Shown here in pieces: positions 12,994 to 21,184 of a stretch of DNA of 36,881 nucleotides. The DNA lies in contig NZ_JAIMJA010000035.1 of assembly GCF_021295315.1 (NCBI RefSeq), positions 1 to 36,881 of the forward strand, read 5' to 3'. The stretch is from Motilimonas cestriensis. Its GTDB lineage: Bacteria > Pseudomonadota > Gammaproteobacteria > Enterobacterales > CBDFNC01. The translations under genes were made by a program, and so were the position numbers. Under the pieces are notes generated by a model that searched no databases, was not told the DNA's origin, and saw only the letters and a program-made list of their open reading frames with translations. How positions within the stretch are numbered: position 1 is the stretch's first letter; every line of letters starts with the position of its first letter.

Positions 12994-13023
12994 GCAAAGC
13001 CCGTATTAGCGTACGGGCTTTGC
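12994..13023. promoter_or_regulatory. Strong 12-bp hairpin in the rep leader
   Basis: GCAAAGCCCGTA (12994-13005) pairs perfectly with TACGGGCTTTGC (13012-13023) around a 6-nt loop TTAGCG. It lies about 100-130 bp upstream of the rep ATG (12892). There is no U-tract of note on either strand. It may be a copy-number control stem (antisense target or attenuator) in the rep leader, or a boundary terminator after the late operon. The rest of 12893-13188 shows no gene. Confidence 0.5.
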
Positions 13024-13095
13024 GCCTTCTGAAACTCTAATCTTTTAAAAATCCCTAGAACCCATATCAAACGCGCTCTGAGTGTGTAAAAAGCA

Positions 13096-13118
13096 ATTTA
13101 CCACAATTCGAGGTAAAT
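13096..13118. promoter_or_regulatory. Possible CI/Cro operator half-sites upstream of rep
   Basis: TTACCACAA (13098-13106), complement of TTGTGGTAA, is the same 9-mer seen twice in the cro-cI region. It is part of an inverted repeat ATTTACC (13096-13102) / GGTAAAT (13112-13118). It lies upstream of the leftward rep gene. The full 24-bp operator is not preserved, so this is suggestive only. Confidence 0.4.
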
Positions 13119-13136
13119 GATCTAGTTTCATTTTAC

Positions 13137-13167
13137 GCGATCACGAATAAACAAACCGTGATCACGC
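13137..13167. terminator. Inverted repeat after the late operon
   Basis: GATCACG (about 13140-13146) and CGTGATC (about 13158-13164) form a 7-bp stem with an 11-nt AT-rich loop, 22-50 bp after the last tail gene stop (13189). No strong U-tract follows on the minus strand, so termination is uncertain. Confidence 0.35.
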
Positions 13168-13188
13168 AGCCGTTGTAAAATATGGTTG

Positions 13189-13797
13189 TTAATCGGCGTC
13201 GTATTCATAATTGATCTGAAAAGCGTTATTTTTATTCAATCCCGCACTAAGTAAGATCAAGCCGGGATGGGTGATTCCTAAATTGTGCTCTATTTCAAAT
13301 CGGTCGCGCTGTACTCGCATGTAAGCTGTATTGTCGCGCACGTAAAACAGGCAAGCGTCAGAAATTGCTGAGCTAGCGTTTTGCGGTACGTCAAACGCGG
13401 CTAATGGGTATGCCCCCTGAGTGAAAACTCGCGTATCCACTCGCCCAAGGTTTGAGTCATAAAAGTGAATTTTTATATCCACATTGTCCAGCGTATAAAA
13501 CACAATGGGGCGACCGTTTTGATCGAATGTTAAATCCATTGAGACAATAGCAACGGGTTCATCAAAAAGCTTAACCCCTGCACCCCATGAAACCCCTTCA
13601 GCCCCGTAAATAAACACTTCGCCGTTAACTTGATTTATATGCCAAAAACGCGCGTTAAGGTTCTGTGAACCGTCCGAAAGCGCAATTGGCCCTAACGACG
13701 TTGCGTGATACCACGTTAGCGGGTTGGGCTGTGGCAACCCCTCCTCAACCAGCGCGGAAAGATCGCCAACACTAAAGGTTGTATCCGCTACTATCAT
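13189..13797 (-). CDS. Last tail-operon gene, probable tail fibre-associated protein (202 aa)
   Basis: Beta-rich protein without a recognised family (LTWYHATSLGPIALSDGSQN, GRPIVFYTLDNVDIKIHFYD). It overlaps the upstream fibre-like gene by 4 bp (ATGA) and closes the structural operon, where phages often encode receptor-binding or fibre-tip proteins. The C-terminus (GLILLSAGLNKNNAFQINYEYD) resembles beta-sandwich repeats. Structural assignment is from context only. Confidence 0.55.
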   Translation of the reverse strand: MIVADTTFSVGDLSALVEEGLPQPNPLTWYHATSLGPIALSDGSQNLNARFWHINQVNGEVFIYGAEGVSWGAGVKLFDEPVAIVSMDLTFDQNGRPIVFYTLDNVDIKIHFYDSNLGRVDTRVFTQGAYPLAAFDVPQNASSAISDACLFYVRDNTAYMRVQRDRFEIEHNLGITHPGLILLSAGLNKNNAFQINYEYDAD

Positions 13798-14714
13798 GCT
13801 CGGGCCATAGGGTAAGAAAGTTCAATATCAAATTCTTGATCCGCTGTTTTAGGTATGGGTGGATCAATCCACACAAACCAAGGACCATTCGCCGTAAATG
13901 ACGAATGACTAAAGTCTGTGAAACTGATTAAATTTAAGCCATTGGTGTAGTTACCCGTCCCAGTTGGGACGGTAAATTTCTGTTTAATTACCTTATTTAT
14001 TGGGTCGCTTATCCGCGATACCTGCCCAACCCCGCCAGCTCCACTAGGTATACCAGAAGCCAAAACAGGTTTTGCTGCTGTATACATTGCGTGGCATCTA
14101 GACGGGGGGGTGCCCAAAATAGTGCTAAGTGAAATGTACCTATAAATCATTGGGTTAATTTCGAAAGTGTGATCCGTTCCGTTCACATTTAAGACCTGAC
14201 TTGTAGGGGCAAGGTTTAGATAAAATGTTAACGTGTAAGTGATTATTAATTTATCCGTAGCGGTTAGTGTCAGAGTTGTTGGATTACCGCCAACGTCCTT
14301 AATTAAGGCGCGAGTATGGACTTCCCCGTTCGGGAGGTTACCAAATGACAATCCCAATTCTGTAAGGTTACCAAGAACCGATCCCGTTGCCCATTCAGCC
14401 ACATAAATAGATTTAAGTGTGAAAATATTAGTGCCTGCATCATGCGTCCCAGCGGGTTGAGTGACGTTGGCACCCGCACTGCTCACAAAATTACCAAGCG
14501 TTGTTTGAGCTACGTGCGGAGCCTCAGTTCCAGTACCCACATAAATACTTATATTATGCGTTGTGGACGGCACAGTGGCCTGTAACCACAAATCGAAAAA
14601 CGAGTTTAGAAGAATGTTTTCTGCATCTTCGCTTATTATTTCAAGTTCCCCGCTCCCCCTTTGAACCGAAATATCAAATGTACCTTTTACCTTTGTACCC
14701 AGTGACTCAATCAT
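13794..14714 (-). CDS. Probable tail fibre protein (306 aa)
   Basis: Begins MIESLGTKVKGTFDISVQRG and is rich in Ser/Thr/Asn/Gly with regular beta strands (LQATVPSTTHNISIYVGTGT, TLTLTATDKLIITYTLTFYL), as in phage fibres and tip adhesins. The ATG overlaps the previous stop (TAATG) and its end overlaps the next gene by 4 bp. No named domain is evident. It is likely displayed at the tail tip with the 202-aa and 164-aa neighbours and may set host range. Confidence 0.6.
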   Translation of the reverse strand: MIESLGTKVKGTFDISVQRGSGELEIISEDAENILLNSFFDLWLQATVPSTTHNISIYVGTGTEAPHVAQTTLGNFVSSAGANVTQPAGTHDAGTNIFTLKSIYVAEWATGSVLGNLTELGLSFGNLPNGEVHTRALIKDVGGNPTTLTLTATDKLIITYTLTFYLNLAPTSQVLNVNGTDHTFEINPMIYRYISLSTILGTPPSRCHAMYTAAKPVLASGIPSGAGGVGQVSRISDPINKVIKQKFTVPTGTGNYTNGLNLISFTDFSHSSFTANGPWFVWIDPPIPKTADQEFDIELSYPMARA

Positions 14715-15208
14715 TATAGTGTCCTTAATTCAGCACCGCTTACGCTCGGTGCGTTAAAATTATTGTCTTCGCCTTCAGCTTGGCTTATTAAATTATATGG
14801 GTTTCTAAGTTCAACCTTACTTACTGCGGGCGGGTTAAAGCTGTTAGCCGCCCCGCCGCCCCCCCTCACCACGATGGAACGAAGGCTTACCGATGTGGTA
14901 GTTGGCGGGTTGAATTGGTTACTTTCAGCCCCTGTTCCACGAACAACCAACGAACGCAAGCCAGCGCCTATTATCGCTGGAGGAATCCAGTTTGAACGAC
15001 CCTCCGCAATACCGCGAACGAGTACATTTCGTAGGGCGCTACTTGCCACGGTTGGCGCGAAATGGGTAGTTGAATCCCCTTCTCCACTCTCTAGGGGATA
15101 AACCCCCGTCTGTAGCGAAGCTTGATGAACCCGCTTACCCTCGCGCCTTGGGGCCATGCTGGATTGCATCGTCGCTAACTGTGCTAAAAAACTGGGTGTT
15201 AACTCCAT
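14714..15208 (-). CDS. Tail protein with 25-residue tandem repeats (164 aa)
   Basis: After about 40 residues come repeats of 25-27 aa, each beginning LR(N/S) and carrying a VRG and an (F/I)(N/P)PP-like block: LRNVLVRG...NWIPP, LRSLVVRG...QFNPP, LRSIVVRG...SFNPP, LRNPYNLI...NFNAP, then LRTL. A weaker first unit ends HFAPTVASSA. Such repeats suggest a beta-solenoid or fibre shaft. It overlaps both neighbours by TAATG-type junctions. No family name recognised. Confidence 0.6.
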   Translation of the reverse strand: MELTPSFLAQLATMQSSMAPRREGKRVHQASLQTGVYPLESGEGDSTTHFAPTVASSALRNVLVRGIAEGRSNWIPPAIIGAGLRSLVVRGTGAESNQFNPPTTTSVSLRSIVVRGGGGAANSFNPPAVSKVELRNPYNLISQAEGEDNNFNAPSVSGAELRTL

Positions 15209-15963
15209 TACACCACCACATTAGACGGCTTAACGTCGCCCCCTAATACCCATGTATCACCTTCAATTGCGGTTAGGGTGATGGTGCTCCCCTCGCCAAA
15301 CGCCATTTTCTGGCCCGCGCCAACAATCGTGATCCCCGCTTGAGCCAACAAAACCAGCGGGGTGGCGCTGTTCTGTGTGATAAAAATAGTGGTGCCGCGC
15401 GCGGGGTAGCTTTCTTCGTTTTGGGTTGCGATTGCGCTGCCGACTCTTACAGTGTTAACTTCGCCCGCTTGGCCTTGCCTGTCAGCCATGATCCAAGTGG
15501 CGTGGTCACTGACGCCAATGCTAACGTCGTCACCTGTCCATCGGCGCACACTAAAGCCCTTGTTGCCTGTGGCCGCGCCCATGCCAATGGCAGCGGGCGT
15601 CAATAATGGCGTGACATTGCCCACGGGATCTTCAATCGGGGCAGTGGGGTTCGTGGTCGTCATCCAATGATGCAATTGCATTAAAAACTTGTTGGCAAAA
15701 TCCCCCACGTTTTTAACGTTTGCAATGGCGTTATTAAAATCGCCAAAGGTGGGCAATACTGACGCCTCAGCGGTGGCGGTGTCATACGGCCACGGCTGGC
15801 GCAACACTAATGTATTAGCGTTAACAGCCGCGGCTATTTCAACCGGGGGAAAGCCCGAAATTAATAGCGCGTCGTGGCCGCGTATCGCGTAAGCATCAGC
15901 ACCCGTTACCGTCACTTCTTTTGCGCCGCTGGTGACAGCCGCGCTAGTAAAACTAAACCACAT
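15208..15963 (-). CDS. Tail-tip/fibre protein (251 aa)
   Basis: Starts MWFSFTSAAVTSGAKEVTVT with GAGG 7 nt upstream, immediately after the J-like gene. The N-terminus resembles the adaptor found in phage fibre proteins attached to J. The C-terminus is beta-rich with T/G-rich repeats (GTTIFITQNSATPLVLLAQA, FGEGSTITLTAIEGDTWVLG), similar to fibre and capsid-decoration ends. It is probably the first fibre bound to the tail tip. Family not named. Confidence 0.6.
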   Translation of the reverse strand: MWFSFTSAAVTSGAKEVTVTGADAYAIRGHDALLISGFPPVEIAAAVNANTLVLRQPWPYDTATAEASVLPTFGDFNNAIANVKNVGDFANKFLMQLHHWMTTTNPTAPIEDPVGNVTPLLTPAAIGMGAATGNKGFSVRRWTGDDVSIGVSDHATWIMADRQGQAGEVNTVRVGSAIATQNEESYPARGTTIFITQNSATPLVLLAQAGITIVGAGQKMAFGEGSTITLTAIEGDTWVLGGDVKPSNVVV

Positions 15964-15972
15964 AATAAAGCC

Positions 15973-18900
15973 TCATATAAATTCGCTGCCATCCCTAAAG
16001 ATCGTCAAGCTAGTAGTTTGCGCAGGTATTCGCGCTGAACCAGCCCCCACCGCGCCACCTGAACTAATGTAGGTAACATCGCTAAAAACTTGGTAACTAA
16101 CATTAACGTTGCTGTTTCCGGCAGGAATAGCGATGGTTACATTTTGCGAACTCGCCCGACTGGTCATTGACTCGTCACTGCCACTTACCGCGCTGGTAAT
16201 TATCGAGCGATAAACTTCGACATAGTTAACTAACACTCGACAGCTAACCGTTGTTGTTGTTGTCGCGCCTGCTGAGCCATTCGCACCACCAGACTCCCCC
16301 ATCGCAGTGGCTTGAGCCAGCACACCGCCAACGATCAAGGTTCGGCCGTGTGATGGATTTGGTTTTAATGTTGCGCTGAATAAATTGTGCCAAGTATTGT
16401 TTTGCGGGAATTGATACTCATAGATAGCCATCGCCTTAGCCGACACAATATCACCGACGATTTTATCCGCGTAAACCGTGCCGCCGAAGGTGCCATTTTC
16501 AAAGTAAGCATTGCCTTGTTTATCAATCACCGCGCGACCGCCGCCGATGTTTAGCGTACCGCCGACAAGGTTGCCGCCGAACGTGCCATTGGCAAAATAC
16601 ACATCGCCATTGTTGTTTATCACCGCCTTACCGTTGCCGATATTTAACATGCCGCCGACAATTTCAGGGGATTCGATGCGGGAAAAGGCCCGCAATACGT
16701 CTGCAGTTACACTGCCATTTGCTAGCATGTCGCCATGTAGCAAAAATTCGACGGGCTCCCACTGCGCGTTATCTTCATTAAAAATGCGGGTGTCGGCGAC
16801 GCGGTGATCGTCATTTTTAAACACGGTGAATACATCACCGCCTAATGGTGCTCGCCCAGCGGCGCTACTAAACAAGGCGCTGGCAATGCCGTGATCGGGC
16901 GGAAAAACCCCGGTACTAGAGCCAATGCGAAACATGCTGGCGCTTTGCACGTCAGATAAGTTATTTAACGTGCCATCGCCTAATTCAACCCGCCCGCGCA
17001 CAATTAATTGTTTGCTGCCATCGGGGTTTTCAACGGCGGCTAACCACGCGTGATCCGGGTTGTCTGGATCGAGTAACAAAAACTTATCTGCTAAAATGGC
17101 AATCTCTGTGGTGTCGCCGTTGGTCGTTGCAGCGAGGCCCGACACGCGGCCATGACTATCAAACAAAAACCCACCACGGCCAATGGCTTTACCGTCTTTA
17201 TTAATAAAGGTTTGCGCGATTTGCGTGAGTGTTAGTTGTCCGCCGTTACCATCGTTAACTATGTTGCGCCGGATCGTTTCGCTGAGCGGGGCCTTTACCC
17301 ACTCATAGCCAGCCAACACGCATGATTCAGCGCTATTTTCATCGACGGGATTACCCTCTGAGTCAACACAGTAACCAATCGCGCTGCGGGTATATTCCTG
17401 CGCACTGGCAACGGCATCATCCACGTTTACAGCAACTTCACGCTGAAAAATCGCTAGCGCGGCTTTGTCGCCAATAGTTTCTGTTTGTTGCTCTATTACC
17501 CGTGCCGCGTTATCTAAAATTTGTTCGCCAAGGGCGGTTAATTCCCCTTGTGCGCTGGCGAGCATGTTTGGCAAATCACGGCCCATGCTGTTTAACAACG
17601 CTTGGGTTTCGCTGTTTAAATGTACGCTACTGATTGCCCCTTCTAGCACGTCGAGTAGGTCTGACGGGTTAAGCAAGGTTTTAGCGTTAAACGCAAATTC
17701 AGCGCTTTGGCCGTAGCGGTTCACCGCGCTCACCCAATAATAAAAGGTGGTGTTCGGGCTTAGGCCCACATGACTGACCACGCGGCCACGGCCTAAATAC
17801 TTGGCTTGAGTGCGGTTGTTGGTTTTGCTCCAAAATACATCGTATTCAGTGCCTAAGCCCGTTTGTCCGGTTTGATAGGGCGATAGGGTTAGCGCAAAGT
17901 TAGTAGCATCCACTGTCACGCCAGCGGGCACACCGGGTAAAGTTAACAGCAAAGCCAAGGTGGTGGCGGGGCTGCGCACTTGCCAACTGTTTTCAGCATA
18001 AATTTTTATACTGTAACTGCCCGCCGCCATGTTGGTGACGCGCCATTGATTGATGCGACTTTGCACCACATCCGTGATCGCGCCGTCTTGATAAATCTCA
18101 ATGTGATATAAAAGGGCACCGGGCACCACGTCCCATCGCACCATGCCGTTGGCTAAGTCGCTGCCCGCAAATTCGACAAAGCGCGGGTTTTGCGGCGCGG
18201 TGATTTCGTTGGGGCCTTTTAATTGGGTGCGCGCCGTGTCTGCTGTCTGCTCTACCGTGACATAATTTAGATAGTTAGATTGCAGTTCTTCGGCCAGCTC
18301 AAGCGTGATGGCTTGGGTTAAACTAAATGACCAATCCAATACCCTAAACTCTTTACCTGCCCAGCCCAGCGCGGGCAAATCAAGGGCGATCACTGTTCCT
18401 GGGCGACACTTAAACGCGCGATAGCTCACGGACAAGCTGCACCGAATGCCACGGCGGTTTAACTTGGAATGGATGGCCGCGACGCGCTGCGCTTGCTTGC
18501 TCGATGGGCAAAAAGTTAAATCTAAATCGCGGGCGATTTCTTCGCCATCGTCGGTGACATATTCCGCGATAGACACGGCGGGAAAATCCACCTCAGCAAA
18601 ATTTTGTAACTGATCAACAAAGGTGCCGGTGACGGTATTAAAGCGCTCGCTTAAGTCAGGGCCAGCGGCAATATCGGGATCGCCGATCACGTCATCTTGG
18701 GTTAGCGTGATGGGAGCGGGGCCGTAATACGCGCCGACGCGGCACACATAGCGCCCCTCCGACCAAATCAAATTACCCGCACACGCAGCGTCCATTTTTG
18801 CCATCACGGTTTTAGGCGTGGCGGTGGCGTCAAATGCAGCCCCGATGCGGTAACGCCGCTCGCCTTCTAGCTGTTCGTCACATTCGTTGGCGGCGGTGAT

Positions 18901-19605
18901 AAAGCTCGACCAATCGATCTCGTCATCGGTCGCGCCAACAAAGTAGCGGGTATAATCGAGCTTAATCAGCGCGGCGTTTTCACTCCATCGCGTTTGCTGA
19001 TCGCGCGGGTCGTAAACCGCTTTACCTTTTACCGTGGCCTTGACGTTAGGCACACCCGCCGACCACACTTCGCGATCAGACGTTAGCACCACATGCGCAA
19101 AACAAATATCGTGACCGATCATCTCGCTTTGCCAGCTTGGCAAACCGCCTGCGGTGGGCACACTGGCATGATTGCCAAGGTAAATATAAACCTCGGCTTT
19201 ATCGCCAATAAACGCCCGATCACAACCCTTTTCAGCGGCGCGGGCGCTGTCTGCGGTTAATGCAATGTCGTTTAAATACAGCTCGGTAACATCACTACAC
19301 GCATGGCCCGCCAGCGGTACTATCATGTGCAACTGTTCGCCGTTGCCGTACTCGTCCGGCTCGCCGTGTTCTTCGGCGTAAATCAATGGCCCTGCCACCT
19401 GAGCTTGGCCATAAATAATTTGGATCGGCGCAGCGGCAGCGCGAAACACTTGTTTACGCTCGGTAACGCCCGCGCCCGTGTCAAAGCTCATTTTTTTGGC
19501 GGCGTAAACACTGTACCCCGACGCGGCCACCGCCACGCCAATGGCAATGGCTGAGCCAACGGTGATACCGCCAAGGGCGACAATCGGAATTGCTAAAAAT
19601 GCCAT
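15973..19605 (-). CDS. Tail tip protein J-like, host specificity (1210 aa)
   Basis: A 1210-aa protein with a hydrophobic N-terminus (MAFLAIPIVALGGITVGSAI) and the layout of lambda J: baseplate hub region (about 1-480, with LDYTRYFVGATDDEIDWSSF and VIALDLPALGWAGKEFRVLD), fibronectin III-like repeats (about 480-680), helical central section, then a C-terminal fibre region. Near residues 980-1060 there is a two-copy repeat of about 29 aa (MLNIGNGKAVINNNGDVYFA and TLNIGGGRAVIDKQGNAYFE), typical of tail-fibre stalks. J binds the outer-membrane receptor and triggers DNA ejection. It is preceded by the K-like gene. High confidence. Confidence 0.88.
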   Translation of the reverse strand: MAFLAIPIVALGGITVGSAIAIGVAVAASGYSVYAAKKMSFDTGAGVTERKQVFRAAAAPIQIIYGQAQVAGPLIYAEEHGEPDEYGNGEQLHMIVPLAGHACSDVTELYLNDIALTADSARAAEKGCDRAFIGDKAEVYIYLGNHASVPTAGGLPSWQSEMIGHDICFAHVVLTSDREVWSAGVPNVKATVKGKAVYDPRDQQTRWSENAALIKLDYTRYFVGATDDEIDWSSFITAANECDEQLEGERRYRIGAAFDATATPKTVMAKMDAACAGNLIWSEGRYVCRVGAYYGPAPITLTQDDVIGDPDIAAGPDLSERFNTVTGTFVDQLQNFAEVDFPAVSIAEYVTDDGEEIARDLDLTFCPSSKQAQRVAAIHSKLNRRGIRCSLSVSYRAFKCRPGTVIALDLPALGWAGKEFRVLDWSFSLTQAITLELAEELQSNYLNYVTVEQTADTARTQLKGPNEITAPQNPRFVEFAGSDLANGMVRWDVVPGALLYHIEIYQDGAITDVVQSRINQWRVTNMAAGSYSIKIYAENSWQVRSPATTLALLLTLPGVPAGVTVDATNFALTLSPYQTGQTGLGTEYDVFWSKTNNRTQAKYLGRGRVVSHVGLSPNTTFYYWVSAVNRYGQSAEFAFNAKTLLNPSDLLDVLEGAISSVHLNSETQALLNSMGRDLPNMLASAQGELTALGEQILDNAARVIEQQTETIGDKAALAIFQREVAVNVDDAVASAQEYTRSAIGYCVDSEGNPVDENSAESCVLAGYEWVKAPLSETIRRNIVNDGNGGQLTLTQIAQTFINKDGKAIGRGGFLFDSHGRVSGLAATTNGDTTEIAILADKFLLLDPDNPDHAWLAAVENPDGSKQLIVRGRVELGDGTLNNLSDVQSASMFRIGSSTGVFPPDHGIASALFSSAAGRAPLGGDVFTVFKNDDHRVADTRIFNEDNAQWEPVEFLLHGDMLANGSVTADVLRAFSRIESPEIVGGMLNIGNGKAVINNNGDVYFANGTFGGNLVGGTLNIGGGRAVIDKQGNAYFENGTFGGTVYADKIVGDIVSAKAMAIYEYQFPQNNTWHNLFSATLKPNPSHGRTLIVGGVLAQATAMGESGGANGSAGATTTTTVSCRVLVNYVEVYRSIITSAVSGSDESMTSRASSQNVTIAIPAGNSNVNVSYQVFSDVTYISSGGAVGAGSARIPAQTTSLTIFRDGSEFI

Positions 19606-19626
19606 TTAAACGCCTTTAAAATCTGG

Positions 19627-20037
19627 TTATTCAATGCGCCATGCGGCGCTAATATCGGTGATCGGTCGTTGGGTTAAGCCGTGCTCACTTAAAAACTGAC
19701 ACGCGCCCGCGAACACCACGCCCACGGCGGGATCGGCTTCGGTGTTAATCAACACCACGTCACCACGCTGGGCAAACAGCGGGTTTTTCATCGGCGCGCC
19801 TAATGCGGCGGTAACGGCATCCGCTAGGCTGGCGTGACCTTCATTGCGCAATACGCGCAGCGCGCCACGGCCACTGGTATAGCGATCACGATAGGCGGCG
19901 GCGTAGTCCTGCCCTGTTTGCGCTTGCACACAATCGGCGGCAAACAAACAGCAATCATTTTCACCCCACTCAAAGGGCGCAGTTTTACGCGCCAATAGCA
20001 CATTGGCTAAGGCGGTTTCCCAATTTTCTAATTTCAT
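19627..20037 (-). CDS. Tail assembly protein, DUF6950/NlpC-like fold (136 aa)
   Basis: W(E/D)xA opening, then APFEWGENDCCLFAADCVQA (Cys near residue 28) and NPLFAQRGDVVLINT, ending in ISAAWRIE, fits the DUF6950 group of NlpC/P60-like tail proteins (lambda K position). It may process peptidoglycan or assist tip assembly. It lies 21 bp upstream of J and 5 bp after the 185-aa gene. The catalytic histidine cannot be pinned down by eye. Confidence 0.7.
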   Translation of the reverse strand: MKLENWETALANVLLARKTAPFEWGENDCCLFAADCVQAQTGQDYAAAYRDRYTSGRGALRVLRNEGHASLADAVTAALGAPMKNPLFAQRGDVVLINTEADPAVGVVFAGACQFLSEHGLTQRPITDISAAWRIE

Positions 20038-20042
20038 ATTTG

Positions 20043-20600
20043 CTAGGCTTTTAGTGGTGCGGCGTCTTTTTTACTGCCCCAATAAATTGGGCGTTCGGCC
20101 ATGGCCGCGACATATTGAAAGAGGGTGTCGCCGGGGTGGCGCTGCTGATGGTTAGCGTTGTTGTAGCGCTGATTGCCGCCCTTGTCCCAATCTGCTAAGC
20201 GACTGATCAGGCGCACCGATACGGCGTTCTCCGTGCCTGATCGGATCGGGGCGCTGGCAATGCGGCCAGCGAACAACACTGAGCTATCCATGATCTGATT
20301 GCTGTCATCAAGCAAGCCAAGGGTGATTTTTGCGGGGCGACCGATGCTTTTATCTTGCAGCACTTCGGCCAGTTGGGTTTGGTCTAAGCCGCTCAATGTC
20401 AGCGTGAGGGTGTGGGGCGCAATTTGGCCGCTTTCTTTAGCGCGACTGATTGCCCCCAAATTGCCCACGCCGCGATAAGTGACGCCCTCAAATACCAGAT
20501 CGCCAAGGCCACTATGCAACCACACGCCGCCGTCGTACCAGTCTAGCCAGACCAGCACCACGGGCGATAGCGCGGGGGCGTCTAAATTGCTTTGCTGCAT
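20043..20600 (-). CDS. Tail assembly protein, DUF2163-like (185 aa)
   Basis: The pattern VLVWLDWYDGGVWLHSGLGD followed by GVTYRGVGNLGAISRAKESG and TLTLSGLDQTQLAEVL matches phage tail proteins of the lambda L/BR0599 type, which sit at the tail tip hub. The C-terminus NNANHQQRHPGDTLFQYVAA is also conserved in this group. It overlaps the upstream 194-aa gene by 1 bp. The role is structural; some homologues carry Fe-S or NlpC parts, not visible here. Confidence 0.68.
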   Translation of the reverse strand: MQQSNLDAPALSPVVLVWLDWYDGGVWLHSGLGDLVFEGVTYRGVGNLGAISRAKESGQIAPHTLTLTLSGLDQTQLAEVLQDKSIGRPAKITLGLLDDSNQIMDSSVLFAGRIASAPIRSGTENAVSVRLISRLADWDKGGNQRYNNANHQQRHPGDTLFQYVAAMAERPIYWGSKKDAAPLKA

Positions 20601-21184
20601 TAGACCACCTCAACACAACTGATCGTAATATTGGCGCGCTGGCCCGGACGACAACTAAAGTTAAGCTGGTTATTGTCCCTTAAGCGCATGGTGCAACTTG
20701 GACGGTTAAGCTCAAGGGGCGTTCCGGCGGGCACATTGCGGTGCAAAGGCGGCGCAAATAATACCGTCACCCCGCCGCCGCCGTTGGTTTGGGCGTCAGC
20801 CGTGACCACTTTAAGCTCACCGTTCACGCTAAAGTAATCGCCTTTTTTCAGCACGATTTGATTAGCGCCCCATCCGTTTGTCACCAAGGCTTTACCGCCA
20901 AGCGTCACCACACTGGTCACGGGCGCACCTGTACCCGTGCCGCGCAGCGTATCAAAGCCCATGTGGTGCAAGGTAAAGCTGCCTGTGACGCCGTGCAAGT
21001 CGGCTAAATCTGCGCGCAATTCGCACACTTCATCATAGGTTAGGTTGTTATAAATCAGCTCGGCTTTCCACTGATTGCCCGGCCATTTAACGTGATGTTC
21101 TTTGCGCGAATAGACGCTGGGAAACGTTTTTACATTAAAATCAAGCTGCCAGTTTATTTCGCTGGCGCAAATGTTGCTGATCAT
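20600..21184 (-). CDS. Minor tail / distal tail-type protein (194 aa)
   Basis: Located between the tape measure and hub genes, where lambda M-type or distal tail proteins lie. It is beta-rich: INWQLDFNVKTFPSVYSRKE, LHGVTGSFTLHHMGFDTLRG, and PSCTMRLRDNNQLNFSCRPG near the end. It overlaps the tape-measure stop by 4 bp. The start is the ATG at 21184. Family recognised only by position and fold pattern. Confidence 0.6.
   Translation of the reverse strand: MISNICASEINWQLDFNVKTFPSVYSRKEHHVKWPGNQWKAELIYNNLTYDEVCELRADLADLHGVTGSFTLHHMGFDTLRGTGTGAPVTSVVTLGGKALVTNGWGANQIVLKKGDYFSVNGELKVVTADAQTNGGGGVTVLFAPPLHRNVPAGTPLELNRPSCTMRLRDNNQLNFSCRPGQRANITISCVEVV

Noticed and set aside
5216-13188. CRISPR array, toxin-antitoxin pair or reverse transcriptase
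   Set aside because: No regular repeat-spacer pattern, no convincing toxin partner and no RT motifs were seen in this region.
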